From assembly GCA_018105865.1 (NCBI GenBank), contig CM030834.1, positions 2,353,628 through 2,417,627 on the forward strand: a DNA stretch of 64,000 bases. The letters are read 5' to 3'. The stretch's first letter is position 1. Each line of letters starts with the position of its first letter. A program made the translations under genes and the position numbers. The DNA is from Metaphire vulgaris. Its lineage: Eukaryota > Annelida > Clitellata > Crassiclitellata > Megascolecidae. Of the stretch, positions 22,830 through 34,574 are shown one piece after another. The notes under the pieces were generated by a model, which ran no database searches, was not told the origin of the DNA, and was given only the letters and a program-made list of their open reading frames with translations.

Positions 22830-24487
22830 AAAACGTGTGCACTGGCAGCTTTACAATATTTTATCGACACATTAATCATACTATACAGTCTTTTAGTTTT
22901 TAGCAACCCGGATGAAGTGCTTAAGTAAGTTAGTCAAGCACAATATCGTTATATTCTAACAAGTTTAACTGATATCAACTGAAAACTAGTAACCAATCTC
23001 CTTTGCCTTTCAAAACAAACTGCCATCTGGTTATCACCCTGCGCCAATCACAATAAGAATTCCCTACAAGGAAGTAGAGTTCGATTTCTTAATGACAATG
23101 CTAAACTATATTGCTTGCATAATTATTCGTTCTTAATTCGTTCTTAGGCAATATCCATCACACTTGGCGAGTAGCCTAAATTTCTAGGCGCCTAGCAAAA
23201 TCATTTCTCCCGAGTTGGGAAAGATTCTTTAACGACGTGCTCATTAGCAAGGCCAGTGAACCGGAGAGTTTGAGACACGAGCTGTTCTCTAACAGAGTCT
23301 CTCCCACATGTGAGGCGAATATTCAAGTAACACCCTGGTTCGCATCCTTAAAATACATTTTGCTTTACATGTTCGGTTTATTTCATAAAGGGCAAAATCT
23401 TCTAAACAACTGGAGAAAAGCAGTTCTGTTAAAGGACCAAGTCAATTTTTAACGTGGAAAATGAAGCAGTAGCAATTTTATAATGTGTCTAAGATAAGCA
23501 TGCAGAAGTGCTGGGGTGTACGTATTTTTACCTATTAAAGCTAATGTTCTTCGTTGCGTTAATGGCAAGAATTTGATTTAGTTGATATTTAGTTTCGGTT
23601 AGCCTGATTGCTGGGTGCTGCACTGCGCTGATTTCTGTGATGATCTAGTACTAAGCAGATATTTAGATTACTATTTTCAATTTAGTCAAAAATCTGATGC
23701 ATCCCACTGGATTTTATTAATTCTGTGGAAAATATAAGGGAACAAAGCATTTTAAAACCTGAAAGATAACTAGTCCGTAAATTAAATCTAAAATTCAAGT
23801 TGACTCTGATACGAAATGCTAGGGAAAACATGCATATTTGAATGTGAATATTTTATTCTAGACCATCCACGAATTTTGACAATGCTACGAAAAATAGTCT
23901 TTTAAAGTTAATAAAGTTGAATTTATTAAGCTGAGTTTCATTAAGCAATGCTATCCTATTGTTTGTATAATGTCATAATAGAATTCGTATTTATTTACAT
24001 CCAAATTCACTTTGTAATAGGGCCTATGATTAGACCTATGCAGTAAGTAGTGCAGACAATTCCAAAAGTCTCAACCTATCGATGATAGCACCAAGGAATA
24101 TACATAGCAATTAAATAAGGTTCCTCAGTATTAATAAATAAGATGTTGCAAATTAAAGAAGTATTTTCAGAATTTTGTCGCTGCATAGGCTACTGTATTT
24201 CCTGCTGGCGAGTTCATATACTTCGTGACCCATAGGGGCCTATAGACGCGGAAATGTTTATGAGCGCAACACAGTTAAATCTGCGGGATGTCCTGTTAGC
24301 TTTCAGTGTTGAATTTCTCAGAAGCGAAGTATTACGGCATCTGAAGGAGTAGTACAGCGAATTATCTCACATTTAGAGGCAAAGGAAACTGAAGACTTCT
24401 AATTGACTATTGCTGGAAAGACTGGCAACTGAAAGAGTAGATATCTGACAAATTTACGCCGTTAAAGTTCTAGTTTGCACAACAGCT
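22830..24487 (+). promoter_or_regulatory. Conserved 5' flank of gene B
   Basis: Collinear with the flank of gene A (3475-4765), with small insertions near 23690-23780 and 24310-24420. The presumed promoter lies here; no core motif can be placed with confidence. Confidence 0.5.
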
Positions 24488-24575
24488 ATGAAAATATTTT
24501 CGCCAAGATTGGTTGTAGGCATAATTCTACAGATGGAATATGTGTGTCTACTCGGACTAATAAAATTCACAGACG
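24488..24575 (+). CDS. Gene B exon 1: signal peptide
   Basis: 29 codons from ATG, starting [14 protein letters not shown], donor G|gtgaga in phase 1; nearly identical to the exons at 4766 and 36192. Confidence 0.75.
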
Positions 24576-27500
24576 GTGAGAGCAACTTTCTTCCTTAAAA
24601 GTTTCTGTGAACTCAATAATTTACTATGACAAATAGCACGCTTTTCAAGCAATACAAAATGCTTTGGCTAGGGCTGTCACGCGAACGCAAAAAGCTCACC
24701 ACATCACTCCGGTCTTGAGATCGTTTCACTGGCCCAAAGTTTGAATCTTGAAATGTATCCAGACACTCATTCAACCACTGACTCAAAGTTCTAGAGCGCA
24801 TACATATCAAGATTCTATGCCTGACCTACAACGATATCCAGTTCTCAAAGCCCACTTATCTTCGTAATCTCTTTACAATTCAAGAGCAGCGGTTTCTTCT
24901 TCTAGCGAATGCCCGGCGAGGTAGGATCGTTAGTTTCCCCATGGAATTGGGTACTCACGGGGTGCACCACTAGAAGGTCGATCCAATGCATCCCAAGAGC
25001 AGCGGTCAACTCGTTCATCGACCGGGCTGACACTCATTCGACCAAAAGCCAAGCCACTAAAATTCTCTGATCGGTCGATCTCATACACTGCGCCTCGTCT
25101 CTGGAATGACCTTATTATATCAGAGATCCAAATGACCAATAACTCGGGTTCTCTACAGTCAATAAATCAGTCACCATTGTCCACCACTCTACAAAGTTTC
25201 CGTAATCAAATTAAAACTAATCTTTTAAAGAAATTTTATGACGAAATCCGGTGTACGGACTTTTGGTAACAGGACACTTGGTCATAGGACAGTTGGTCAT
25301 AGCCATTTGGTCATACGGACTTTTGCTCATACATACTTTTGGTCATACGTGAGAAACTTTTATTAAAACCTAATATATTAAAGATATAACTTTTGATACA
25401 TTAGTCTTTAATCGTAGAAGCATGAAGCGAAAAGTGTGTCCGAGTCGTAAGTCAACTAACAACATCAAACGAAAAATATATTAAATTAAAAGATAAAATT
25501 GCAATGGCTAACATGTCTAAATGCGTTGGCGGTTTGCCTGTTTAGCGTTTGAACTTCGGAGACGGTCAATTGAACAATACAATTAGGCATCTCACGTATG
25601 ACCAAAAATCCCTATGAACAAATGGCTATGACTAACTGTCCTATGACCAAGTGTCCTGTGACCAAGTGTCCTGTGACCAAATGTCCAAGGACCCGATATT
25701 CTTACTATATGCTTGCATTCTATTCACCGAAAATCTTGTTATCATCCTCCATAAAAATACTTTGCTGCGACTGCCCATCTGGATCTACAACCTTGGCCAC
25801 TACGGACTACGGATTACGAGCTATTGATTTCACTCAGATTTCGACGCCCTTGAATAAGCTGATGCACTGCGCCAAGCTATTGGGCAGCGCTATAGAAATG
25901 TCATTACTTACTAACTTAGGCCTATATATTTCAGATAAAGATGAAACATTATTAGAAGACTAATTGGCTAATCGTCAACAACATAATGATAATCAGCATC
26001 AATGATAAAGAATACTACAGATAGTCTATACACTTATCATGCTTCAATCTAGAGCTATCAATAGGATTCCCTGTTATTATCATTGTCTGCATGTTTGATC
26101 AGCAACTGTATTAGCGATCACAATCATCGGTATGCCAGTTCTATATAAAGATTAGTACTGGATTCAATTTGTAGGTTTCATGTCTGAGAATTCCTCTTAA
26201 TAGTTTTATGCGATGTTTTATCCAGGCCTGTTAAAGGAAGATCACTCAAACAACTCAAAACTCCCTCCAAAAAACTTCAGCATTGACATAAATTTTTGAA
26301 TTGAGCTATGTCTCTTCCCATCCAGCCAAGTCATTGCCCCAAAGGTCTGGAGTCTGGATAACGCACTGTTTTTATGATAGATAATAATTCTATGACGCTA
26401 TGCAGAATGTTTGCTTTGTTCAAATGGCGTTTCAAAATGCTACATCTATAGAAGTTTATTCTAATAAAATGTTTTAGACGTGTATTTTAGATATGTATTT
26501 TACACATATAGGCCTAATTCCAATAAAATATTATAATAAAATACTTTTAGAAGTCTTTTGAAGGCGTATATGGGCCAGAGGAGTGACCGACAGGAATCGC
26601 AATGAATGGAACTATCACCAATTAAATCACCCACATCGGTTTTAATGTCCATTTTCACGACGCACACTTGGTGAATCATAAGTCTGTTGCTAGCGTTTGC
26701 GAGCAAAACTCTATGGAGATTATTAGAAAATATGTAATCTAAACCATAAAAACAAACACCAATACATACAGTATTTTCAAAAAAAGTTCTCGATATTTCC
26801 AGCCTTCTGAATAAGAAGCAGTGCATGGCTCTTTATTGGTTGTCGTTTGTTCAGGATATATCTACGCGAGACTGGTTAATCCCGGTTCATCGGAGTCCAA
26901 TCCATCCGCTGGTCGTCTTGAGATACGATGGTATTATGGATTTCGGTGGGGTTACAGCTCATGGGGTACCGTGTGTGATGATGGGTTCACTGATGCTGCT
27001 GCACGAGTGGTGTGCTCCAGCCTTGGATTTAGGTGAGCTTAGCAAAATGACTTCGTTGTTGTTGCATTTTTGCAACAATTTATTTTAGATTTTAAAGAAC
27101 AAGGTAAATAGCATGATTGGACAACAATAATAAAAGGTTCATTTTCTGTATTGTCGTTTGTGAAGCCGAGCGGGATCTGTCATTAGAAACTCATTTGGAG
27201 AAGGATCTGGAGATATATGGTTGGACGATGTCCTATGCAATGGAACCGAAACATACATTGGTAGTTGTAGTCACAGAACTTGGGGAGTACACAATTGCAA
27301 CCACAGCGAAGACGTCGCCGTCGATTGTGGTGTGTTTATTTTATTTTCAGCTAAAATAATCTCTACATGTAGTATGTTTAGCATTATGGCGAAACTCATT
27401 TTTACTAATTTAACCGTGCCTGCTTATTTGAAATCACTTGACATATATAGGTCTAAAACAATGAACATTATAATACCTAGCCGATACCTATAGCACACGC

Positions 27501-30500
27501 AGTTCGTTCATGATATTGTATCATGCTCTAAAGCAGTTATGCATCTTTTCCATATAAAATTTATGCAGGAACGGCGATATGCGAAATACACGATTGCGTT
27601 GACCGAGAATTTGTAGGCCTACAGTATGCGAATTGCACTGAATTCTCAACCGAGGTCGAACGACCGTGTACATGATATAAACCAGTGGTGGCTAGCAGTT
27701 TTGCTTCAAGTGGGTCATTAAAAAGTTTTATCGGCATGAAGGGGCCGAATTTTTGGTGCTTTCTGCACATCATTGTTTCCAACAATAGCCTAGTTACTGC
27801 AGTTACATAACGGTAGTAATAAATTATTGGTAACAGTTAAAATTAAACAGTAGCTTAAGGTAAGTTACTATTTTACTAAATTAAGCATAGGAACTACTGG
27901 TGTCGCATCACAAAAGTAAGTCATCATCACGAGTCCCATAACGAGTAAGACAAGTCTTACTCGTGACTTAATATTGTATAAATAAATAGGACCAATAAAT
28001 TTTATATGGAGAGATGCCCTGCGGTCCGCTAATCAGCAGCTGGAGGGCCGCATTGCGCCCGCCCGTTGGCCACCTCTGATCTAAGCGCATCAACAAAATT
28101 AAACGGAATTAGCGGGATCGTGTTTTAGTAGTCTGAACTCTGTGTAATATTAGCATCGGAATGTTATTCCCATGGGAAAGGTTCGATGGGATGGGATGGG
28201 ACAGTACACAGTTGTATTTCCCATTGGACAGTAGCCATGCCATAGATACTTGATCAACGTCAGAGCTACTGTTTTTTTAATCTTCTTAAAGCTTCTTGCC
28301 ATTCTATTTTCTTCACATAATTGTATCTATTCTTCATTTTGTGATGGGTCTGCGCCTCTGCGGTGGAACTCCAGCAGAAAATTTTAGGTTAATGTTAGAT
28401 TCAAATCTCAAGATAATATTTTATATAGACAGATACTTCTCAACTGTTAAAAAATTCATAATCATGACATTAGGATTAGTGAAAATTTTGATATACCGTT
28501 TGCATACTTAAGCACAAGAATTTTTACTATCAAATCCCAAGGTCCTCGTATATGGAATAGCCTCCCAACTTATCTGAAAATATCAGATATTGCCTAACTT
28601 TATTTTATAATAAACTTAAACAATTTAGCATAGGCATACTGAATAATTGAACCTTTACCCTACTCAGTGTTTAATCTAGACTCCTGGACTCCAGGGGAAA
28701 CTTAAAAATCCGGGGACTGACAAAGCCGGGGGAAATTCTGCTAGGGGCCGCTGTTAGTCCATGTAGTATTCCAAAATTTCCGGGGGAAATTTGAAATTTT
28801 CGGGGGGGGGGGGGAATTTTCCCCTTTTCGGAAACGGCCTAGATTAAACATTGACCCTACTCTTTTGTGATACTTGGTAAATATATTGAAGTAAGTACTG
28901 CAAAACTTTCGTATGCTTATTATTAGTATACATATATATAGCATAATCATATTGTATGGATCAGTGATCATTAGCCTTTCCACTTGCTTACTTATGCACA
29001 TGAGTTATGTTATGTTAATATCATTTTGAGGTTTATTTATTACTTACAGGCTACTGTCATGCGGTAACCCTGATGCCCTTAGTAGCTTGTTATTACCTTA
29101 ATTATACCGTGCAATGAATTTAGAACTAAAATTTGTACGCGTTTCTTTAAAACTGATCAACTTGAAATAATATGTAATGGTTTTTGTTCTGGAAATAAAT
29201 CCTTATTGATGAAAAAAGATTTGGCTAATATCTTCCAGACTATGTGACAGCATATTGGCAATTCACCAAGTGAAAAGTGTTACAGGGTCATCAATTCTCC
29301 TAAATAGGCACGAAACTGAGCCCCAGGGCCCCAATTTAGAGTATTGCTAGATTGAAATGCAGAACTTTTGAGAAAATTTGAAGACCAGATGATAACTTTT
29401 CGGTGATCCCCTTACCCTCATTAGACAGTTCTTGATGTTTCTGTATGATTCCCCCCACTGGTTCTGGCTTTCTTCAGAGACCCCCACCCCCAAGACTGCA
29501 GTCCTCTTCTGGCTGCGCTAATGAACACGAAGATAGACACGTGCATTCTATTTAGTCGGACTAGAGTCTTTGGGGGAGCGGCGTGAGCTTTCCCAATGAG
29601 GTGTGGGGCGGAGTAATATTAGAATCAGACACTGAACTCTGGTACTTTTCTTGACAGTCACATTATCACCCTTCCGCTAAAAATTCTCATCGGTTTGCGC
29701 AAATCTAACGACTAATTCAAGCCCGAATAGGGTGCCCAGACCCCCGGACCTTCCTCGTGACTATGCCAAAGATGCTCATTGTCATTATTATTGATCTTTG
29801 CCTCCCGACATAGACGAATGTTCCTCCGGCGGTCGAGCTCGATGCGATTTGACAACAACCACATGCGTCGACACGGTCGGAAGTTACTCTTGTTCGTGTA
29901 AGAACGGCTACACACAGTCTACATCAACATCATGCACAGGTATTCGTGAAAGAAAGACCCATAAATTATGCCTTTAAATGGCAGCAGCTAAGCTTCGACC
30001 GAAATTCAATCCTAGCGTTCTGACTGGACATTAAACATACAGTGTAGTATGCGTATGACTTAGACTGATGGATAGAGGAGTATCATTATAAAACCGAAGC
30101 ATTTTAAATTTCGAAAAAATTACAATTCCATTTTCTAAACAAATTAAGAAGTGCTTTGGCGATACCACTTTGAAATTTGATGGAATAGGTGCTATTAGGA
30201 GTTTCTTTTAGGTTCTAAGGTTGTCGAAGGAATGATGAACAAAAACCAACAGAACAACTAATGCGGATAATTTATTTTGCTGTCATAATGTGGATCGAAA
30301 TTAATAGGATACTATAACCTATTAACAAGTTATGATCTTTACCTGGAGATACAAACGAATGCTCCACTAGGCCGTTCCAATGCGATTCCGCAACAACCTC
30401 ATGCACCAATACAGTTGGAAGCTATCGATGCTCATGCAAAAGCGGCTACAGACAATTTAACTCAACGACGTGCACAGGTTGCTGTCAAATATTTGTATGC

Positions 30501-32066
30501 GAACAACTATTTAGAACTCAAAATTAGTAACTGTTTGCTCAATAGAAAAGGAATTTACTGCATATATTGTGCTTAACTGTACAGTTGAAGAGCTTAGTAG
30601 ACTAATCATGAAATTAAATTTTAGAAAATCAAGCTAGGTAGTTGCTAAGCGCAGGGGCGGCGCTGTTTTTTTGCTGGGTGGGTCTAATGCAATCTACACA
30701 GCCAGGACCCGGCTCAGACTACCCATCCCCCAAATATGAAATTTATCTGCGGATTTGCACGATTTGCTCGGGTTCTTCTGGACCCGCAGACCCACCTACC
30801 CAGCGCCGCCCTTGGCTAAGCGACTAACTATTTCACCAAAGTTAGCGCTAAGAAATTCCATCCCAGCACAATAGTTTTTAGCTGTTCATATCCGAGAGAG
30901 GACTATGACAACTGGCTTGAGTATTGGACGGCGCAAACCCTTCTTGGTTATACTATGGTGCATTACACAAACACATTTTTTATCTGCAGATATAGACGAA
31001 TGCAACACTGGTCAATCTCAATGCGATTCGGCAACAACCACCTGCGTCAATACAGTTGGAAGCTACCGATGTTCACGCAGGAACGGCTACGAGAATTCAC
31101 GATTTATGATATGCACAGGTTTTCAGCTGCTATTTAGCAGCAATGAGCAGAACGACTATTTCATTCGTCATTCTGCAAGGTGTAGGCTTACATGTACATT
31201 AAAAGGCAAATGCATCAGCACATATGCCTAACATAAAAGATAACAATAGAATCAATGGTACTACTAATAGTGCTATATGACTTTGAGAGACAAAGTTAGA
31301 ACACGGAGTAAAATCTGTCATGCTGGAGAAAAATGCGAGGCAGTCATGGACAGCTAAATGAGCAAATAAATTCAAAATAGCAGAAATCCATCCAGAGCGT
31401 TGGCACTAGACACTAAAAATGATGAGACAGAAACTGAGATATTTTGGCACATGATAAAGACCAGTGACTCTCTACAGAAATGAGATTGTGCTGTGGAAAA
31501 CAGAAGGAAGGAAGTGAAAACGAAGAACAAGTACGAGATGAACACATGAAATCTATGAAGCATAAAACATGGCCTTTTCGGTGCAAAATACAATGGTAGG
31601 TAGTAAAGGAAATGAAGGAAACTGATCCAGGGTGTTACCATAAGTTAATTTTATCTGACGGAGCATGGTGAAAATGATATGCAAGATATTGACTCAATGT
31701 AATTAGATTCAGATTTTGCAGCGCAGTATTATTCATAAACCAAGAACAGGGCCTACATGAATATTTCGTACAAATTATTCATTATTTCTAAATCCTATTG
31801 AAACTTTTATCTGATTACTTTTTAGTTTAAAATAGGCGAGATACCACGGCAAATTGTTCTGTAATTCATTGCTTACAGATATAGACGAATTCACCGCTAG
31901 AAGATCACATTGCGATACGGCTGCAGAGTATGCTGTTGGTGAAAACGCGCAATCTGGAAACGTTCAATCAATTGACGAAACAGATCAGTCTGCCATTGAT
32001 GAAGATGCTCAATTTTTCGCTAATGACAACTGCGAGTTTTCCATTTATGAAAACGCTCACAACTGA
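24488..32066 (+). CDS. Gene B: SRCR-EGF paralogue lacking a TM segment
   Basis: Exons by phase and paralogy: 24488-24575 signal peptide, 26855-27032 and 27166-27329 SRCR, 29808-29939 EGF a (no AG acceptor), 30349-30477 EGF b, 30990-31118 EGF c (one cysteine lost), then 31879-32066, where the first third of an EGF exon runs in frame into the end of the cytoplasmic tail and stops at TGA. Compared with gene A, everything between, TM included, is deleted. The predicted product is secreted, or the copy is decaying. The frame is open through each exon, and the 9-bp loss inside the tail also keeps frame. Expression is unknown. Confidence 0.62.
24894..24994. mobile_element. 101-bp insertion with 12-bp target duplication
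   Basis: The 12-mer AAGAGCAGCGGT occurs on both sides (24882-24893 and 24995-25006), and gene A lacks the insert. The length of the repeat suggests retrotransposition of a small RNA-like sequence. Its source is not recognised. Confidence 0.55.
25249..25695. mobile_element. Foldback (long inverted repeat) element
   Basis: The left arm is built from repeats of TTGGTCATAGGACA and the right arm is its inverse (TGTCCTATGACCAA). The arms are about 100 nt with an AT-rich centre. Gene A intron 1 lacks it between GAAATCC and the following sequence. Confidence 0.75.
26855..27032 (+). CDS. Gene B exon 2: SRCR domain, first half
   Basis: Acceptor ttcag|GATATATC, donor TTTAG|gtgagc. [20 protein letters not shown] and [16 protein letters not shown]: same fold start as gene A with six more residues. 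Confidence 0.85.
27166..27329 (+). CDS. Gene B exon 3: SRCR domain, second half
   Basis: Acceptor tgaag|CCGAGC, donor TGTG|gtgtgt, phase 2-1. [30 protein letters not shown] and DVAVDC keep all four cysteines. Confidence 0.88.
27683..28078. mobile_element. hAT-type MITE in gene B intron
   Basis: Ends CAGTGGTGGCTAGCAG and GTTGGCCACCTCTG; flanks ATATAAAC and ATCTAAGC match at 6 of 8. Orthologous to 8453-8792. Confidence 0.65.
28665..28853. mobile_element. hAT MITE, family 1
   Basis: Ends CAGTGTTTAATCTAG and CTAGATTAAACATTG. Exact 8-bp flanks ACCCTACT at 28657-28664 and 28854-28861. Confidence 0.93.
29808..29939 (+). CDS. Gene B EGF exon a, acceptor missing
   Basis: [29 protein letters not shown] with donor G|gtattc. 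As in gene A the preceding bases (cctcccgac) have no AG at the right phase. It may be skipped or spliced unusually. Confidence 0.5.
30349..30477 (+). CDS. Gene B EGF exon b
   Basis: Acceptor tggag|AT, donor G|gttgct, phase 1-1. [30 protein letters not shown]; intact version of the exon split in gene A and cut short in gene C. Confidence 0.83.
30990..31118 (+). CDS. Gene B EGF exon c with lost cysteine
   Basis: Acceptor ctgcag|AT, donor G|gttttc, phase 1-1. [25 protein letters not shown]: the fifth cysteine is Arg (TGC to CGC), so one disulfide cannot form. Confidence 0.8.
31879..32066 (+). CDS. Gene B fused exon: EGF start joined to tail end
   Basis: Acceptor ttacag|AT opens DIDEFTARRSHCDT, the exon d start with its first Cys changed to Phe, then passes in frame into the tail near 31920 and ends in SIYENAHN with TGA at 32064-32066. 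YTVL, YVQL and YGNV are gone; YENA remains. Confidence 0.78.
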
Positions 32067-32515
32067 AGTTTCTACAGAGAAAATTTCACGTGAAAGTGAC
32101 AGAAAACATTGAGACAATGTATTCGACAACATCGGTTTTTATGTTTTAGATTAAGATTCTAACACATCAATTTATTTCCGAAAACACATTTATATAGAAT
32201 TGATTTATATTTCTTCTCTACACAGAATATTCTTTCAATTGCATACATGTGTTTCCATTGCTCTATAGCTTTAATGTGAAATTCTATCAATTGAAGTATA
32301 CGAGAAATGTTCTTTAAAGTGAGTGAACTTTTGCTGTGATGAGTAAAATGACTGGAGGCCATAAACAGCGTACAGGACGCCAACACAAAATCACAGTGAC
32401 TGATTTCCTGGTATTCAATGTTCAAGACCCGTCTTCAAGTTTATCTTGGAAAGTAGGCCTAGTTATAGCTAAATGGTTAAGCAAACAAAAACTTTCACAC
32501 AACAAATAATCAGAA
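32067..32515 (+). other. 3' region of gene B, first part
   Basis: Collinear with the sequence after the gene A stop. It continues after the LINE insertion at 32516-32755; a candidate AATAAA is at 32839-32844. Confidence 0.55.
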
Positions 32516-32755
32516 CTAATATTATAATCTGTAGCTATGTTACACAGCACAGTAATTGAGGGAAGAATATCAGGGAGACAGACAAAAGGAAGACCAAGGA
32601 GGATGCTATTGGACTGGATGATGAAAACAGATTCACAGCGCCACAAGACTTATGCAGAGATCAAAGAAGAAGCAAGACGCAGAGAGGAATGGAAACAATG
32701 GAGCCCTGAATCTGTCTCAGCCTCCCAGGACAGAGAACATGATGATGATGTAGCT
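32516..32755 (+). mobile_element. LINE C-terminal fragment in gene B 3' region
   Basis: A plus-strand frame reads GRISGRQTKGRPRRMLLDWM and EEARRREEWKQW, the C-terminus of a LINE protein. The flanking sequence is collinear with gene A, which lacks this piece near 19690-19710. The same family lies in reverse at 60860-61510. Confidence 0.7.
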
Positions 32756-33063
32756 ATGTGTCTGGGCTTTGTTCAACAGAGAGAAATTACTAGCAAACTG
32801 TGGTTACTGTTGCGCTTACATTTAGATTATCCTGCATCAATAAATTTTTGTATCAGCCAGCGTGGAGAATGCTTAAGACATGCATTTGATGAGTAATGAT
32901 TCACGCTTTATTATTGACTATCTTCTTATTTTTGACAGCCTAAATATACCACGAGGCTGCAATAATGAAGAGAACGTGTTTAAAAAATAGCATGGGAATG
33001 CAGACTCTACCTTAAGAGCTGCTTCAATTACAAACTGTTGAACACCGACTTGAATTTGTTGAT

Positions 33064-33075
33064 TATATTGTATTA

Positions 33076-33127
<52 letters not shown>

Positions 33128-33245
33128 GAGTGACAATTTCTATAGCGCTATCTTAAAGCTCAGGCAGTAGACGAGAGCACTTTACAGAAAAGTTCCATAA
33201 GATGTACTAAAAAGATGTGTTTTCAGTTTCAGATTGCCAATATCA
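33064..33245. repeat. (ATT)n microsatellite and LINE-like 3' remnant
   Basis: A TTA run is followed by TTTCTATAGCGCTATCTTAAAG, a form common at LINE 3' ends. Confidence 0.5.
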
Positions 33246-33437
33246 GCATTAACTGTTTAGGATGGCATATCCAGGCCCGTACGAAGTGGGGGTGCAGCTG
33301 CACCCCTGGAAAAATTTAGAGGGTGCAGTGCACTCTCTGGAAAGAAGATGGTCTGCACCCTTTCTGCACCCCTGCACCCTGCAATAAAATGTTTGAGACA
33401 AACGGCAGGTCCTTAAAATGTTATTGATGGAATCATA

Positions 33438-33620
33438 AAGGGTTCTAGGCCGTTTCCGGCGAAAAATTGCCCTTTTCTCCGGGAAAATGTCAAATCTCCC
33501 CGGAAAATTGGCATACGACATCAACTAACGGCAGCCCCCTAGCTGACTTCCCCCGGCTTTTTCAGTTTCCCCCGGCTTTGTCAGTTTCACCCGGAGTCCA
33601 GGAGTCTAGATTAAACGCTG
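33438..33620. mobile_element. hAT MITE, family 1, decayed left end
   Basis: Right end GAGTCTAGATTAAACGCTG is intact; the left has lost a few bases (AAGGGTTCTAGG). Flanks GAATCATA and GAATCATC match at 7 of 8. Confidence 0.8.
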
Positions 33621-33690
33621 GAATCATCTGATCGCTTAAAATCAATTCAATATGCATTTTTTGCACACATCAACTCCACTAATGGATCAG

Positions 33691-33776
33691 GAAAATCAGA
33701 TAAAAATATAGCGGTAGTTGCTGTTGTGATTGCAGTTCCAGTCGTATTCTCAGTGACTTTTGGCGTAGTAATGTAG
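33691..33776 (+). pseudogene. Orphan transmembrane-like exon
   Basis: After an acceptor-like ggatcag the frame reads GKSDKN and a hydrophobic run (IAVVAVVIAVPVVFSVTFG) to a TAG at 33774. Entry phase 1 fits the family introns, but the sequence is unlike the array TM exon. It may be a relic from another receptor or an alternative end for gene B. Confidence 0.35.
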
Positions 33777-34574
33777 GCCCATGTCATTCGCAAACGATTA
33801 GGATGTTGAAGGTCAGAACATGGTAACTAATACTGATATTTCGCCTTCCAAAGTGCAGACAAAATTGCATTTTTGTAGCAACAGTTCTAATTAATTATCT
33901 AAAGGTATCCATTTTCAAATCCATCCGTAAATGTTCAGATCAAACAGTCAGGGTGGGTGGGAAGCTATGAAACAGACAATGCACAGATGGAATTTATACA
34001 TCTGCAAACAAGTTATTTAATTAATACTAAGTTTGGCTACTAGGTAAATATGATACAACTAGTCTCCATCTTACATATGCTAGTTACAAAACCAACAGAG
34101 GTTGACCAAAATACTGGATTTTATCCCTTAGGGCTTAGGCCAACCCTTTTCTCAATGATAATGCTTTTAATTTATGTACTCTGGCACTGGATAGTCCTTC
34201 TTTATGTTATGTGGCACTAGTGTAGGCCTACATTAATGTTTATTATTAGATCATCTAGTTACTTTGTAAACTATGCATTTTTCAAACTTACTTAAATTAA
34301 ATGATGTACCAAGAAGTAAAAACGCCGATTTTGATGCATTTAATTCAAGCTTATTACAAAACATCCAAGACCGAACGTTTTGCAGACAAAAGGGTAAATT
34401 TTCTTGTGACACAGAAGAGGTTCTATCAACAAACGCAATGACTAATTGCGTATATAGGCTAGTGTCGCCCATATGCTTTATTTTCCGTATACTTTATTTT
34501 CCGCAAAACGTGTGTACTAGCCAGTATTCTGGGCCTATAACCTATTAAGTTTTATAGCAGGACGCAGTTTTACC

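Noticed and set aside
29807..29810. AT-AC (U12) intron before EGF exon a
   Set aside because: The AC would leave the wrong phase and no AT-starting U12 donor is seen after SRCR exon 3, whose donor is GT.
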